Shown: in pieces, positions 22,727-34,686 of the stretch
How the letters are laid out: each line of letters opens with the position of its first letter
Position numbering within the stretch: the first letter of the stretch is position 1
DNA from: Batillaria attramentaria
Taxonomy: Eukaryota > Mollusca > Gastropoda > Batillariidae
Direction of reading: 5' to 3'
NCBI GenBank assembly: GCA_018292915.2
Contig: JACVVK020000086.1
Location: 1,317,001-1,381,000, forward strand
Length of the DNA stretch: 64,000 nucleotides
The notes under the pieces: model-generated
The model's database searches: none
What the model was told of the DNA's origin: nothing
Seen by the model: only the letters and a program-made list of their open reading frames with translations
Program-made: the position numbers and the translations under genes

Positions 22727-22771
<45 letters not shown>
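22607..22771. repeat. Mirror-arranged (CG)n/(GT)n alternating tracts
   Basis: A GCGCGC-to-(TG)n tract at 22607-22660 and a GTGCGTGC-(GC)n-(GT)n tract at 22699-22771 flank a short unique spacer. Long alternating purine-pyrimidine runs of this kind can adopt Z-DNA. Confidence 0.9.
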
Positions 22772-22774
<3 letters not shown>

Positions 22775-23241
22775 ATAAGAGCAAAACGCATTTCACAATC
22801 ATGATTAAATGTACCCGTGACTGACGAACCATGTCAGTGAATCCGTGTCCGGGTAAAGCTCGACTGATTGCACCTTTTCGAATCCGAGCGGTGCCTAGTA
22901 GTGTGTTGAATAATCAATCATGGTAACCTCAGTGAGTTGACCGAGCTTTTCTGTCAAGAGGAGCCGAAAGAATAGTTTATATCCCGTTTTGCTCACCATT
23001 ACCACGGGGGTTAACAGCGGCACGTGAAGAACGGCGGTCATAATATATACCAGGAGCCGCAGGCCGCAGTGCTCAAATTGAGGTAGTCCAAATAGTGCGA
23101 GGCTGTGCACGAATGTTCAAGGGCGTGCCATGCGAGGAAACGACGCACGTTTGGGCATTGCTTCGCACTACTAGATTTGGACGGACCCGCTAACTCGTAC
23201 AGTAGTACTGTCAGTATAATGACCGTTCTCGTCGTATACCT

Positions 23242-23453
23242 TCAAATCACGGGGCGGCCGGGGTGGCCGAATGGAAGAGAGTTGGACTAATAATGCTTGG
23301 GTCGTGACTGAGTTCGTGTCCTGGCTGAGGCCGGCCAGATATTGTGTGCTGGCTTTAGTTTTTCATCGTTGCCCCGTCTTTGGTATCACCCGTATGTGGT
23401 GGAAAAGGACGTTAAACCCCCAAACACCCACCCACCCCCCACCCTCAAATCAC
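23242..23453 (+). mobile_element. SINE family 1, copy 3
   Basis: The body is about 23251-23444, with GCGGCCGGGGTGGCCGAATG, then GCCCCGTCTTTGGTATCACC, then a CCCACCCACCC tail. The 9-bp direct repeat TCAAATCAC at 23242-23250 and 23445-23453 is the target-site duplication. The B box is eroded relative to copies 1 and 4. Confidence 0.87.
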
Positions 23454-25197
23454 GTGGTTAACCCCCGTAATTGCATGCGAACGGCGTGTGCCAGGAAAGG
23501 ATGAAACGCACAGCTGATTGACATTGAACTTGACTTCTGGGTGACAAGGTGACCTAGATATCTCACGCTCCAAACAATATTACGCATGCGCGAGGCTTGC
23601 GCTCACTGACTAGCCACATATAAAAATGGATAAGGCTGCAGAGGAAATCAGTCGCGCAACGGAATAGTGTTTTATTTGTCCTTCAACTAATGGTTTTGCG
23701 CGACCGACACAAAATTTATACATTCACACGCACCCCAGCGCCACACGACACACACTGACAAACACATGCGCGCGCGCACACACACACCGTGGGACACTCA
23801 GTGTTCAGCCGGGTCAGTCTTGCCGCATACCGTGAGTCTCTGCTTCCGCCGCGGGAACGCGGCATTAAAGGCTTTACTGATATGAAATAATGCACACTCA
23901 CATATGCCAAAAGCACCAGGCTTTGCATTGATACGCAGTTAGTGCACAGCTTATGGTAACCTAACCACTGATACGGCCATTGTCGGTGCCGGATTAGTGT
24001 ATGTCTCAGTCTGTCAGTGTCAGTCGTCTGCTCACGACCTCTCCGAGTCACAACTGAACGGCCATATAGTCCGCATGCGTGCTGGTAAATTAATTATGAC
24101 AGATACAGTGGGAATCTATTTCCTTTTCTTAGGCAGCTCCATTGAAAACTAGCGCATGTGCGCAGGAGCAGACTGAAAAAAAAAAATCAGTGGTGAAACA
24201 GTCAGTGCGACTGACACGCTCAGTCAAGTTCATACCGGCATACACATGAACATGCATCGCTTAGGCTCTTTCCTTGGTCCTATCGTCCAACCAGAAAAAT
24301 GCAGGGAGGGTTTTACTTCCAGTCGAAAATGTGGCCAAGTATTTTGCGCTTTTCTAAAAACTTGAAATCAGTGTTAGGTACATGTATGTGTTTTGCTGAC
24401 GAAGTAGCTTCACTGCATATTTCGTTGGATAAACAGTAACTGCCAGTACTTGTTGCATTTTGTGGATTTACAAGGGTTTGTGCAGTGCACCCCCCCCCCC
24501 CAAAAAAAAAACAAACCAAAAAAAAAAACAAACAAACAAACGTGTACTCAACTGACCTATCTTCCGCCGGGCCTTCAATTCCAGAAATTCTAAACCACAA
24601 GATTAGTGTGTCTGAGCTGGTGCCGGCTTTCTCCAGCGGCTTCATTTGCCGTGACACTGAGGAGAACGTGCGCGCGTAAACGTGTGTTGGATTGTGGTTA
24701 CGGCAACTGGCTCGGCAGCCAGTGAGCAATGTTGTGTCACATGGCACAAGCTTGGCTTGAGTGTTATCGAGTGTTTCAAACCGCTGGTAGAAGGTCACGT
24801 AGACCCAGACAGCGTGCAGTTAGTCAAGTGCACACACTCAGTGTACATAATACTGGACACCTTCACAAACCCTATCAGCTTACTGCAGACCGCTGTGGCC
24901 TGCAATCACAATCGTTGTTTGTTTCGTGGTTACGTAACCCGTCATTGGCTGTGCATTTAGTTAGTAACAATTTTAATCTAAAATGCACCTTATTTTGCTA
25001 GAATCGCAGGCGTATACAGACAGGTGTATGTATTTTCTTAAGCCAGGCTTACGCAGATTTGCAAAACACCGACTGATCAGTCAGGAGTAGACTTTCAACG
25101 TACCGCAGTTGGCAAATAAAAAATTAGTGATTTGGTTTGAATACCTTCTGACGGATTTCATGTGTAAGTCAGCAGATGTAACACGTACCACCATTAA

Positions 25198-25199
<2 letters not shown>

Positions 25200-25248
<49 letters not shown>
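25200..25248. repeat. (CA)n microsatellite
   Basis: About 24 CA units. A TTTATT at 25282-25287 (AATAAA on the minus strand) lies just beside it. Confidence 0.95.
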
Positions 25249-26171
25249 GGCAAAAATACATCCAGAAGATTTTAAACAAAATTTATTGTAAAGCTGGTCC
25301 AGGCAATGGACAGAATAAGTGTGGCCCATAAATAACTAAAACTATCACAAAATAGCCCACAATTTAAGAACTTGACAACAACATTGTGCGGTGATGTCAT
25401 GTCTAAGCACCAATGAAAACCCAGCTAGGGAACGCAGAAGAAGAAAACCCAGATCCTCAAACTGAACACTTGAATGCGACATGTAGACTGAAACATTGTT
25501 ACAGCTTTATACCAGGGTAATCTACACTGAAAAAAACAACAACAAAACAACCCCAAAAAAGGACCAACAAACAGGTGTAAATAAGGGATTGTGGGGTGGG
25601 GGGGGGGGGGGGGGGGAACGCAGAGGACAAATATGCACAAGGAAAAAAACACCCACCTCAAGCCAGTCTTGCCAAATCCAGTCATTTAACAAGCAGTTTT
25701 ACTATACAATCTCATATCTCATATTAACATAGGCGATAATGCCAACCCTGCATACATATCACAGCTGCTTAATATCACAAAGAGATCTGGAAATTGTGTG
25801 TTTACCAACAGGCCGTGAATGCTCATAGTGTAAATTAAAAAGGCTACAGGTCACCTCCACTATAAGTTACATGTACCTTGGAACACTGGTAAATTGGTTA
25901 CAACACGGTCACCAAAGAGAGATTTCCTTTAAAAAAAAAAGATAAACAAATAAATAAAAAAGTCAAGGAAAGTGTAAGATCTGCAAACACTTAAAACACA
26001 GTCCAGTATCATGGACCCAAAAAAGCTGTGTAAAAGTGAAGGTGACCTGTATTTCCTTTCATCTGATATGTACTGCGTACATTAAAAAAAAGAAAAAAAA
26101 AAAGACAAGACTAGTGTACATGCTACAGTCGAAAATACAAACGTTACACAGATAAACATGCCACACAAGCA

Positions 26172-26613
26172 GGTATCAGGGGCGCCGGAACCGGGGGGGC
26201 AGCTGCCCCCCCTGTACCCAAGCAGGGGGGGCAAGAGTGTCTTTTTGCCCCCCCCCCCCCCCCCTGGAAAATCAGGTGACTATGGCAAGAGGGGGGGGCA
26301 AAGCCATGGTCTTGCCCCCCCCCCCCCTTCCCCTACCTCTCCCCCTACCCCTCTTAGTGCTCTCTCCCTCATCCCACCCAACAGAGAACTTCTGTTTTTG
26401 CGGACCGAAGGCTGTCCGCTCCTCTGATTGTCCCCCCCCCCCCCTCCCCCCCGCTTTTCACTTTTTTCGAGCAACGTCCTGGTTCGTAAAGGTTTTTTGT
26501 CTACGCAGCATTTTGATCCCCCCCCCCCCCCTTTTCACTTTCTTCGGGCAACGTTCCCCCCTCCGAGATTCTGCCCCCCCCTCCCCCCAACATCTTCCGG
26601 CGCCCCTGGGTAT
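26172..26613. mobile_element. Non-autonomous DNA transposon candidate with CAGGGGCGCC ends
   Basis: Terminal inverted repeats CAGGGGCGCCGGAA (26177-26190) and TTCCGGCGCCCCTG (26595-26608) are perfect over 14 bp. They are flanked by a GGTAT direct repeat (26172-26176 and 26609-26613). The 432-bp inside is made of poly-C/poly-G blocks with GGGGGGGCAGCTGCCCCCCC-like inverted pieces. It has no coding capacity. CAGGGGCG-type ends recall hAT-like elements, but the apparent 5-bp duplication is shorter than the usual 8 bp. Confidence 0.65.
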
Positions 26614-26807
26614 TCTCCGGAAGTCAATTGGAAAATCTGAGTCTTTTGGTCTACAAATAGAGGAAAAGAATAAGACACACAAAATTAGTGAAATTGGGGG
26701 GGAAAACATATGACGTTGTTGCTTTAAGAAAAAAAATCCAAAATTATAAAACAGATCTAGACATAACAATATTGCAACTGTAACACAATACACCATCAAC
26801 AGATTGA

Positions 26808-26813
26808 TTTATT
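26808..26813 (-). other. Candidate polyadenylation signal for gene B
   Basis: TTTATT on the plus strand gives AATAAA on the minus strand about 820 bp 3' of the gene B stop. Another candidate is at 25282-25287. Which one is used cannot be told from sequence alone. Confidence 0.3.
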
Positions 26814-27635
26814 GTATGCAGAGTAATGTACATGGAGACTACCGTAAAACATATGAAAGGAAATCATATTGCACATCAATGTTTAGGAGACAACTGCAAA
26901 TAAGCTGTCCAGAACATATGTACACAATTACATATTAAAACGTGGTGTTGGGATGGAAAGAAATATTCTAATACTATGTACTTGTACCAGAAATAAATCA
27001 AACCCTACTTTTGACACTTTGCCCTTAGCTGAGCTACAGTAGAAAATTGTGATAGTTTCAACTTTATCGAAAGAGAGTTTTCCCAACAAAGTGCATAAAC
27101 ACATAAAGTATACGAAGCACCACAAAATACATATATATATCCAGACACAGAGAGCCTTCAAGAATCACAACAACACATATCAAAGGTTCTTAGGCATTTC
27201 CAGCACAACCTACACTGTTAACAGTCAGATATGAAAAGCCTGCGGATCAAAACAAAAAGAAAAAAAAAAAAGAAAAAAAAGAAAATGACATTCTTGGTGC
27301 ATTTTGTCCTGTGAAGGCTGTTTAAGTGTGTGTTTGATAATTTCAGTGACTTTGCTATTAAGTTCAGACAACAGTTACTGTGTCATAAATGACATCATAA
27401 CAGTGGCTTTTCCCAACACTCATGAAGTTGAAGACATGAAGATTGGTTGGCATTAGGGTGACTAGTAGGGGCATATACTATTGGTGCAATGCCGGAAATA
27501 TAAGCAGAAAACTAATGGCATTGTTTGGTATTCGTACTGTGTCTCTGATCAAAACTCGTTTGTCTTCCACTACCAGTGAAATATTTAACCTCTTTACAGC
27601 CCAAAGCTGTCCAAAAAGCCAGAATTATGTAGTAT

Positions 27636-27921
27636 CTATGCCACAAGTCCCATGGGTTTCTTACTCTGCAGAACATTCAGGATATTGTTGCCTGCAGTCA
27701 GTGACATGTTGTCACGTGAGTCGCAAGTGTTGGACCCCATATGCGGCAGGATGACGCAGTTGTCGAGAGCCACCAGGGGATGTTCCTTGGGCAACGGCTC
27801 CGGCTCTGTTACGTCCAGTCCTGCTGCCGCGATTACCCCATTTTGCAGTGCATCACACAGGTCATTATGTTCGATGACCCCACCTCGGCCAGAATTCACT
27901 ATGATAGCTGTCTTCTTCATC
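27636..27921 (-). CDS. GRHPR: Gene B exon 5
   Basis: The acceptor reads TTTTTTAG|GATG and the stop ends at 27636. It carries all three catalytic positions: Arg in [10 protein letters not shown], Glu in [11 protein letters not shown], His in VILPHMGSN. It ends KKPMGLVA. Confidence 0.93.
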
Positions 27922-30900
27922 CTAAAAAACCACCACCATAGACTAGTAAGTAATATTGAGTTTCAGGCAAATATAAAAAGGATCAGGATGATATTAGTGA
28001 GACTTAGTAGGATTTCGTAGGGAGGACTTCGTTGAGCAGCGTAACCCATTTACATGTAAATTAGGTTCACACAGCAGAGGCCGCGAGCTGCTAACGCGCT
28101 GCGATTAGCTAATGGTACCCGTACGTGTCTAATTTACATGCAAGTGGGTTACGCTGCTCAGCGAAGTTCTCCGTACGAAGCCCTACTAAGTCTCACTATT
28201 GACAATGAAGGCAGCACCATGATAACACTGACGTATTTCTGCATATTTTACCACATATACACTAACTTGTGCAAGATATAACCAAGGAGAGAGAAATCAA
28301 AAAAATTAAATCAGTCTTTGTAGCGTCGGTGTGCAAACAGTTAATGTAAAATACTTCAACTACATGTTACTCACTTAGCCATTTCGTTCTTTTGATTTGC
28401 TCATTCAGTTTGTTCACCCCTATAATAGCAACCTAGATATCAGAAAAATAAATACGTGGCATATGAAGTGGAACTCACTTGGCCAAGGTGTTCTTGTTGA
28501 TGCGGTGCCTGGTTTGTGGCGTGAGATTACAGCAGATGCAGAGAAAATCCACCTCCCTCAGCATGTCTTCCAGGTTCTCCCTGTACTCTGCACCAACGTC
28601 AGCAGCAAATGACACCTGAACAACATCATGGTACAGCATCTTCTTTGGGCCGAACGGCAGGATGCGCCGAGCCACACCATACCCAATCCTGCCAAGACCT
28701 GTTACAATATCAACAGCGGTGTGCTCACTGCCTGCAGCAAGTGACATACTGGTGGACTTCCAGATCCACCATGTATTGATGGTATTTTGTCAGTCAGTGT
28801 ACTTACAAGAAAAATTCAGCAGAAAGATAAGAGATAACACGTTTAAACTAACTGTAACTGTTGACACTACAACTTAATTTGCATCTTGTGGTATTGCAAA
28901 CACATTCGTCCCTAGCACACCTCTACACAAACTTAGCTGCTTGGCAGTGAAGGTGTTTTATATCATCTTTTCCAAATTAAAACTTGAGAAATAAGTAATG
29001 TTTTCATTAATAACTTGCATCATTTTAGCGCCGCAATCTAAAACTGACTTCATATATGATGATCCAGAACACTGGGTAACTTAGAAGTGTACTCATAAAT
29101 GAAATCAGTTTCACATCGTACGTTCAAACACTGATCCATTAGCCTCAGATCTGGACATAAAGTTTGCCTAGTAAAGTTCATTCTATCACGCAGAAGACAT
29201 TTTAAAACATACTGAGAGATAGGTGCTGATAAAGGTATCCTTGTTTGCTTCATATCTTTGGAACTGATAAAGACACAAGTGAAACGTCTTCACTTACCAA
29301 AGATGCCCACTACTCTGTTGGTAATTTCTGCACCACATAGCCAAGTGGGTTTCCACTCTGTAAACTTGCCGGCCTTCACTGCCCGCACACCTGAAAGGAG
29401 TACAATTAACCTTCCTTATTGCTTTACTTCAATCATTTCTATCCGAACTAAAAAAAAACAAACAACAAACCAACCAAAATCACACACACCACCATCATCA
29501 AATCTGACTGACTTTTTTTTTTTTTTTTTTTAACATGACATTCATAACCCGGCCGATAAGGAAGAGCTTGTCAAAAACAACAGTCAGGTTTGCCTAGATG
29601 GAGCAGGACGCCTCCTGATGACCTTTGCTTCACAGAGTGAGAATGTGAAGGAGCCCGAGCAACCTTAGCACATTCACAGGCCCACCGGTCACTCGACGTG
29701 GCACACGGGTGAATGCATGACCACATCATTGTTGGTGGCTTGATCTAGCTAGCCCCAGGGTGCAAAGTCATGCTTGACTGAAAAACCCAGATTCTCAGTT
29801 TCCAGGCCGCTGATAAATGGAAAAAGAACTTGGCAAACACAAGAAAGCCTGCCACTCACGCGGCAAACACATGTGCTCTTACTTATATATCCAGATTAGA
29901 TTCTTGGTCAAAAGTAATGCAAAAGAGTCTTTACCCTGCCGGACAGATGTTCCACCAGCACTTCCAGGGTGTCCATTTTCAAACAGAACATAAGCTTGAC
30001 AAAAAAAACCCCACACACACACAAAAAAAGGGCAAAAAACAAAGGGAATAAAAAAGACCACACCACTGCTCACCCTCTTTCAGTCTTCGTGCTGTCATGA
30101 GCAACAGAGAGACAGTTAATTCTGCCACACTGTCAGTCGATACGTTGGGTGTGTTGGTGACTGTGATTTTGCGCTTCTTACACTCTTCCAGGTCTATGTG
30201 TTCGTAACCCACTGACATCGTTGACACCACCTTCAGCTGTGGCCCTTCAAATATAAAAGATAACAAACAAATCTATAGCGTTTTTTTCATCAATCATGAC
30301 AGTGGGGTGCATAGTACAGTACTGAATACTGACACCACTGCGTCTGCCTGTTTCGCTGACCTTTGAAACACACGCACACACACGAACAAGAGTGACATGT
30401 GTTCATTGGACGAATCATCTGACGGTCAACAGGTTTTTGCAATAATTATTTATATGTATATAATGGACTGAATATAGTGAAGCATGCGAGGATCCGATGC
30501 ATTCAAAACCCTGTGGTCTAAGGGAGGTAACCCTTACATGTGTGCATCACAGACGTATAGATCTATACGTCTGTGGTGTGCATGCGTGAGATGGCTTGTC
30601 ACGATCACTCTTGTCAATGGTTTGACATTGCTAAATTTTCTTCATCACTAAACTAACCGAATTCAAACAAGCAAACAAATATAGCGATACTGTCAACATA
30701 ACGCCGCTATGATTGAGTACATCAGAGGGGCCCGGAATGAGCATTCTCACTCGGACAACAAACGGCACATGGCTGAGATGTGGGATGCATGTTTTCCATA
30801 ATAACAAGCAGCAGAACAGTGTGACCTTTCAGTACTACTGATCAAACGGGTGTCATAATGATAACAGAACGTCTAAATACCCTTTGTTCGAAAGCTAAAC

Positions 30901-31279
30901 AACAATATTATATAGATTATATAGAGTAATTGTGAAATGCATCAACCTACTGCTGCATTTGCCACTGGATGGCCTTCGCGAGTTTTACGTTTTGCCGGTC
31001 GGGTTCGAACCAACCAGACAGTAAAAGCCACATATTTCTGTGTCTAGAAAGAACGGTATCGAGACATGTTTTACCTGCTGCATCCAACACTTCTCCATCA
31101 ATCTTGTCTGTAAGCATGCAAAGCAGACCGTCGTATGTGTCCGCCTTTAAGTTTTTTATGAGTTCCTCGCGAGGAATCGCATCGGCGCTTTCCCAATATG
31201 TCAGCGTACAACCTGCAGCCTCCAGTGCAGCCGGTCCAGGTTTCTGGATTATTCTTGTAACGTACACCTTATGTGACAT
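27636..31279 (-). CDS. GRHPR: Glyoxylate/hydroxypyruvate reductase (5 exons, complete)
   Basis: The exons are 31075-31279, 30074-30244, 29298-29390, 28479-28698 and 27636-27921 on the minus strand. All junctions are GT/AG with matching phases (1,1,1,2), giving 324 aa, close to the usual length of animal GRHPR. The enzyme reduces glyoxylate to glycolate and hydroxypyruvate to D-glycerate with NAD(P)H in the cytosol. The substrate loop reads [20 protein letters not shown] is typical of GRHPR. The Rossmann motif GLGRIG lies at 157-162. The catalytic set of D-2-hydroxyacid dehydrogenases is present: Arg242 (VNSGRGG), Glu271 (DVTEPEPLP) and His290 (LPHMGSN). It lies on the same strand as, and downstream in coordinate from, the degenerate paralogue gene A. 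This copy is probably the functional enzyme. Confidence 0.93.
27995..28198. mobile_element. 204-bp MITE with 70-bp terminal inverted repeats in intron 4 of gene B
   Basis: The arms 27995-28064 and 28129-28198 are inverted copies with about seven differences over 70 bp. The outer end is TAGTGAGACTTAGTAGG. Shared inner strings include TGAGCAGCGTAACCCA and CATGTAAATTAG. The 64-bp loop has no coding capacity. The outermost TA could be a Tc1/mariner-type TA target site, but it is also part of the symmetric end, so the superfamily is uncertain. Confidence 0.85.
28479..28698 (-). CDS. GRHPR: Gene B exon 4
   Basis: The acceptor reads GTAACAG|GTCTTGG and the donor GCCAA|GTGAGTTC (phase 2). The exon completes [17 protein letters not shown] and covers the Rossmann lobe to INKNTLAK. 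Confidence 0.92.
29298..29390 (-). CDS. GRHPR: Gene B exon 3
   Basis: A short 93-nt exon with acceptor CCTTTCAG|GTGTG and donor TTTG|GTAAGTG. It encodes [19 protein letters not shown] and VVGIFG, leading into the Rossmann turn. Confidence 0.9.
29510..30073. other. Gene B intron 2 sequence
   Basis: This is the larger part of intron 2 (29391-30073). It begins near a poly-T run at 29512-29531 that is not next to an acceptor. No feature other than low-complexity A/C runs near 30000-30035 is visible. Confidence 0.5.
30074..30244 (-). CDS. GRHPR: Gene B exon 2
   Basis: The exon is 171 nt, phase 1 at both ends, with acceptor ATTTGAAG|GGCC and donor GAGG|GTGAGC. It encodes [18 protein letters not shown] and the stretch [15 protein letters not shown]. 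Confidence 0.92.
30548..30575. repeat. Perfect 28-bp palindrome in gene B intron 1
   Basis: The half-site CACAGACGTATAGA is followed at once by its exact reverse complement, with no spacer. Imperfect symmetry (TGCA...TGCA) continues outside it. It could extrude as a cruciform or hold a dimeric protein. Confidence 0.9.
31075..31279 (-). CDS. GRHPR: Gene B exon 1
   Basis: The start is [19 protein letters not shown]. The exon encodes residues 1-68 plus one base, ending VLDAAG across the junction, with donor GCAGCAG|GTAAAAC. Confidence 0.9.
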
Positions 31280-32890
31280 TGCTTCGTTCCTCAGTCACAG
31301 AAGAAGAGTGCATTGAACAAAATGGTTTTCTTGTCGTCTACCCCCTGAGGCACACATACAACGGCGGCAGACGGGCGGCGTCGATGTGATTGGCTGACCT
31401 GTGACCCTGTATTTGCATGAAACTAGGGGGTCACGCAAGACATCACCCTGATTTCCGAAGACTCAAACGTGAGCCTAAAAGTGAAATGGTTTGATTTACC
31501 TTGACGCCAAAATATAAAACGACGAAGCTGCTGGCCTTTTTCTTTCGTTTGAGGCTAAAGGTTTATCTTGTTGTTGTTGTTTTAATTGTCAGATTATTGG
31601 GTCGTCAGTCCCGTTACTAATCTGTTACCGAAAAGCCGGAAGACTGCATGCTGAGTACCGGCGCGTTGCGGTGAAAGCCCGTTTTTGTTTTTTACTTTTT
31701 TTGCGAGAACTTTGGTCTGGGTTATGTTGTCAGTATCAGTCTGATTTCAGTGTTTGTTTTTATCATTATTCAACTCGGTGACTGCTGGGGATATTTGCAG
31801 TGTGTGGCTACTTTTGCGTTCTTTTCTCGCATCCAGTTACTGTAGTCAAGTTGTCCTTGTTTTCCCTATTTATAGTAGGACCCGAGTTTCCAGGCGGTAT
31901 CAGTAGGCTATACAGTATATTCGCGGCTTTAGAGGGCGCAATCCTAACCCAGTGACCGTAAGAATGACCGTCTCCGAGTCAGTGAATGGGGGAACACGGC
32001 CGGCTTGAAAAACCGGAGTCAATTCATCGTCGGTTCACCGGTAGCAGACTAACTCAGCCGGATCTGCAACAATTTCAGGCTGTGGTGTAATCACCGTTGC
32101 TGAGTTGTTGCCGGATCTGGTAGGCCGGAGGTGGAGGAATGTACTCGCAACTGAGACACTGAATTTCTTCGGTTCCCGGTTCTGGAACAATCACTAGCGG
32201 GTATGTGCCCGTCCCTAGTGCGGGGCCCGGGCACATGGATAAATCGAAGCTAACCAGATTGCCGGAGGATGGAGACACCGATGAGGACGTGCAAGGGCAG
32301 GGGAAGGTGACATCACTGACTGTGATGATAAGCCGGAACGACGTCAGTATCGATCGGAACGGAGGCCACGGCACGTGACTGAGCTTCTACCCCGCACCAG
32401 TACAAACACGATCAGTTTACCTTTCTGCTGACTGACAGAGTTGTCAGTCACTGCCGGTGGGCCTGGGACCGGCCGGACTCCAGTGATTAAGTCAAGTTTG
32501 TCACCCGGTGCTGACCGAAGAGCCGACTGACGGAGCCGCGGCCGGCGGCGTTAAACTTAATTAATAAATATAAATCACACATCAGTTAACTTGAGATGAT
32601 ATGTAGTACTCAGTCAGTGAAATCATCTAAAGAAACCTCTCTCTCTCTCTCTCTCAGTCTCAGTTTTGCGCGGGGAAATCAGTCACTGGACTAGGATCGA
32701 GGGGGTCCGACATTACTATCAGTGCCGGGCCGGCGTCGTCATGGCGTGACCGCCGGTCACGTTACAATTTCAAATGAATCAGTAAAACCAAATTAATGTG
32801 TACTTAATGTTGAGTACGTTTTCTTAGTCGTCAGTGTCAGTTATGATTGTACTGGTGTTTGTGATTTTGTCACGGTCACTGAGTGTCAGT
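31280..32890. other. Upstream flank of gene B; no gene recognised
   Basis: This is the presumed promoter side of the minus-strand GRHPR gene. Several CpG-rich patches occur between 31900 and 32560. No exon or known repeat is recognised apart from a short (CT)n run at about 32638-32655. Confidence 0.4.
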
Positions 32891-32891
32891 G

Positions 32892-32893
<2 letters not shown>

Positions 32894-32951
<58 letters not shown>

Positions 32952-33080
32952 CGTGTGTTTGTGTGTGTGTGCCGCGGTGTGTGTGTGTGTGCGCGCGCGC
33001 GTGCCAGTGTGTGCCCGGCGCGTTCGTGCGTGCGTGTGTCAGTGTGTGTGTGTGTGTGTGTGCGCGCGGTGTGTGTGTTA
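32894..33080. repeat. (GT)n compound microsatellite with GCGCGC blocks
   Basis: A (GT)n run from about 32894 to 32950, then GT and GC blocks interrupted by CCGTG and CCGCGG. Confidence 0.95.
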
Positions 33081-33574
33081 TTCTAGCGGGCCGCATTTTT
33101 ATTGATGCCGGTTTACTTGTGCATGTTTATTTATGCTGGTACATGTATTTTATCGTAGGGTTGCATTTTTATGCGTAAGTGTGAGAGCCGATGATGTTAT
33201 GTGAGTGGCTCAGTGTACATGTGATAACTGAATCATTGATTGACCCGACACTGACCACACAACATTCCTATGTTTCATTGTCAGTTTTGTGTATCCAACT
33301 TGATGAAACACATGGCAAAAAATTATTATTATTATCCTGTCTGGTCATTTTCATAGTCGGTGCCGGACGGGAAAATACGATTTTATCCATACAGTTTAAA
33401 ATATTGGCCGGCAATTCAGTGCCGATGTACGAGTTCCTGCGCATCTCAGGTATTCATGAGAATGCACACACAGCGGCGGCAACGAAAAATCCCCTCCCCT
33501 TTACTGTTACACGCCGGCAAAGGCGGCGTTATCCGTCGGTCATGTCAGTGATACGTGTGACCAAACACCTTGGC

Positions 33575-33660
33575 CAAAGCTAATAATAATAATAATAATA
33601 AATGGTATTTGTAGGGCGCATTTCTTTGGCATAAACTCAATGCGCCAACTGATCACTCAC
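33575..33660 (-). mobile_element. LINE-type 3' tail: (TAA)n plus GCGC hairpin
   Basis: On the plus strand (TAA)n is followed by ATGGTATTTGTAGGGCGC and later CAATGCGCC. Read on the minus strand this is the same plan as the plus-strand tails near 17160-17222 and 44338-44415: a GCGC stem, then an ATTATT tail. Confidence 0.55.
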
Positions 33661-33986
33661 CGACATACACGCACATTTTACAGTGGACAGACATACACTG
33701 GTGAAACTGACTAGTTGCTGACACGGGAAATTACTGGAAAGCTTTACAAAAGAGCTAAGAGGTCCTTGATCATGTTTACTGACAAACATTAGCACTGAAC
33801 CGGCATACAATGAACTGTGGTGTACGGCTTATCTGAGCCGGACTGATGAACCCGACAATGATCCCGCTCAGTTTAGTTAGTGGTGTCACGGTCATGATCT
33901 GACTGATACGCCAATCAGTGACTGATAATCAGAGTCATAATATGTGCTTCGTTGATCCGGGTAATCAGCCAGAGTCCTGAGCGTAC

Positions 33987-34021
33987 AAACAAACAAACAA
34001 ACAAACAAACAAACAAACAAC
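33987..34021. repeat. (ACAA)n microsatellite
   Basis: About eight ACAA units followed by CAACAACAAC. Confidence 0.95.
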
Positions 34022-34686
34022 AGCAACAACAAACCGCAGCAGGAAAACTGAAAAGAAAAAAAGGTCTAATGCTACAAATTTTATGCTCACACTGAGATCA
34101 AAGACCTTGGAATCAGAATATGTTTCCAAGATCTTTGCTGAGATCTTCCCAAGCTGTTTTCGTGGTATCTATCTTAACACCACTTACTGAGACACATGCA
34201 CGGTGACAGAGTAACTAATGCTGGCACTGAGCCAACAGAAGCGTACTCGAAGACGCGGCAACCACACTGAGCGCTATACCGAGTAGTGTAACAACAGCCG
34301 TAGAATGTGAATGTTCGACCGTTCGCGCAAAGTCACTGTAAATGACGTTGTGTCGCATTTGGAGCTGTACTAATCATCAAGATGAGTATTTCGAGCGTAC
34401 ACTGAGGCGCACTCACGAGCGAAACTGTTCCAAAACGTAGTCTGGCTTCAGTAGCAACGATGGAATAAGTGAGCCCGTAGTGACACTGACTGAGCAAATC
34501 AGTACACAGATCGACTGACTGATCGGCCGAGTCACACCGACTACACGCAACTGACTGTCCCAAAACAGAGAATTCTCCCCGTATTAAGTCTTGTAATGGT
34601 AGCAATGATCTCTTTAATACGCTATAGTCTTCTTTGCTACGATATATGACTCAACATGGTAACCTGCGTCAGCTGGTTGGTCACAT

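Noticed and set aside
24313..24798. 161-codon minus-strand frame
   Set aside because: It runs through a poly-C/poly-A block (FFFGGGG) and shows no recognisable protein.
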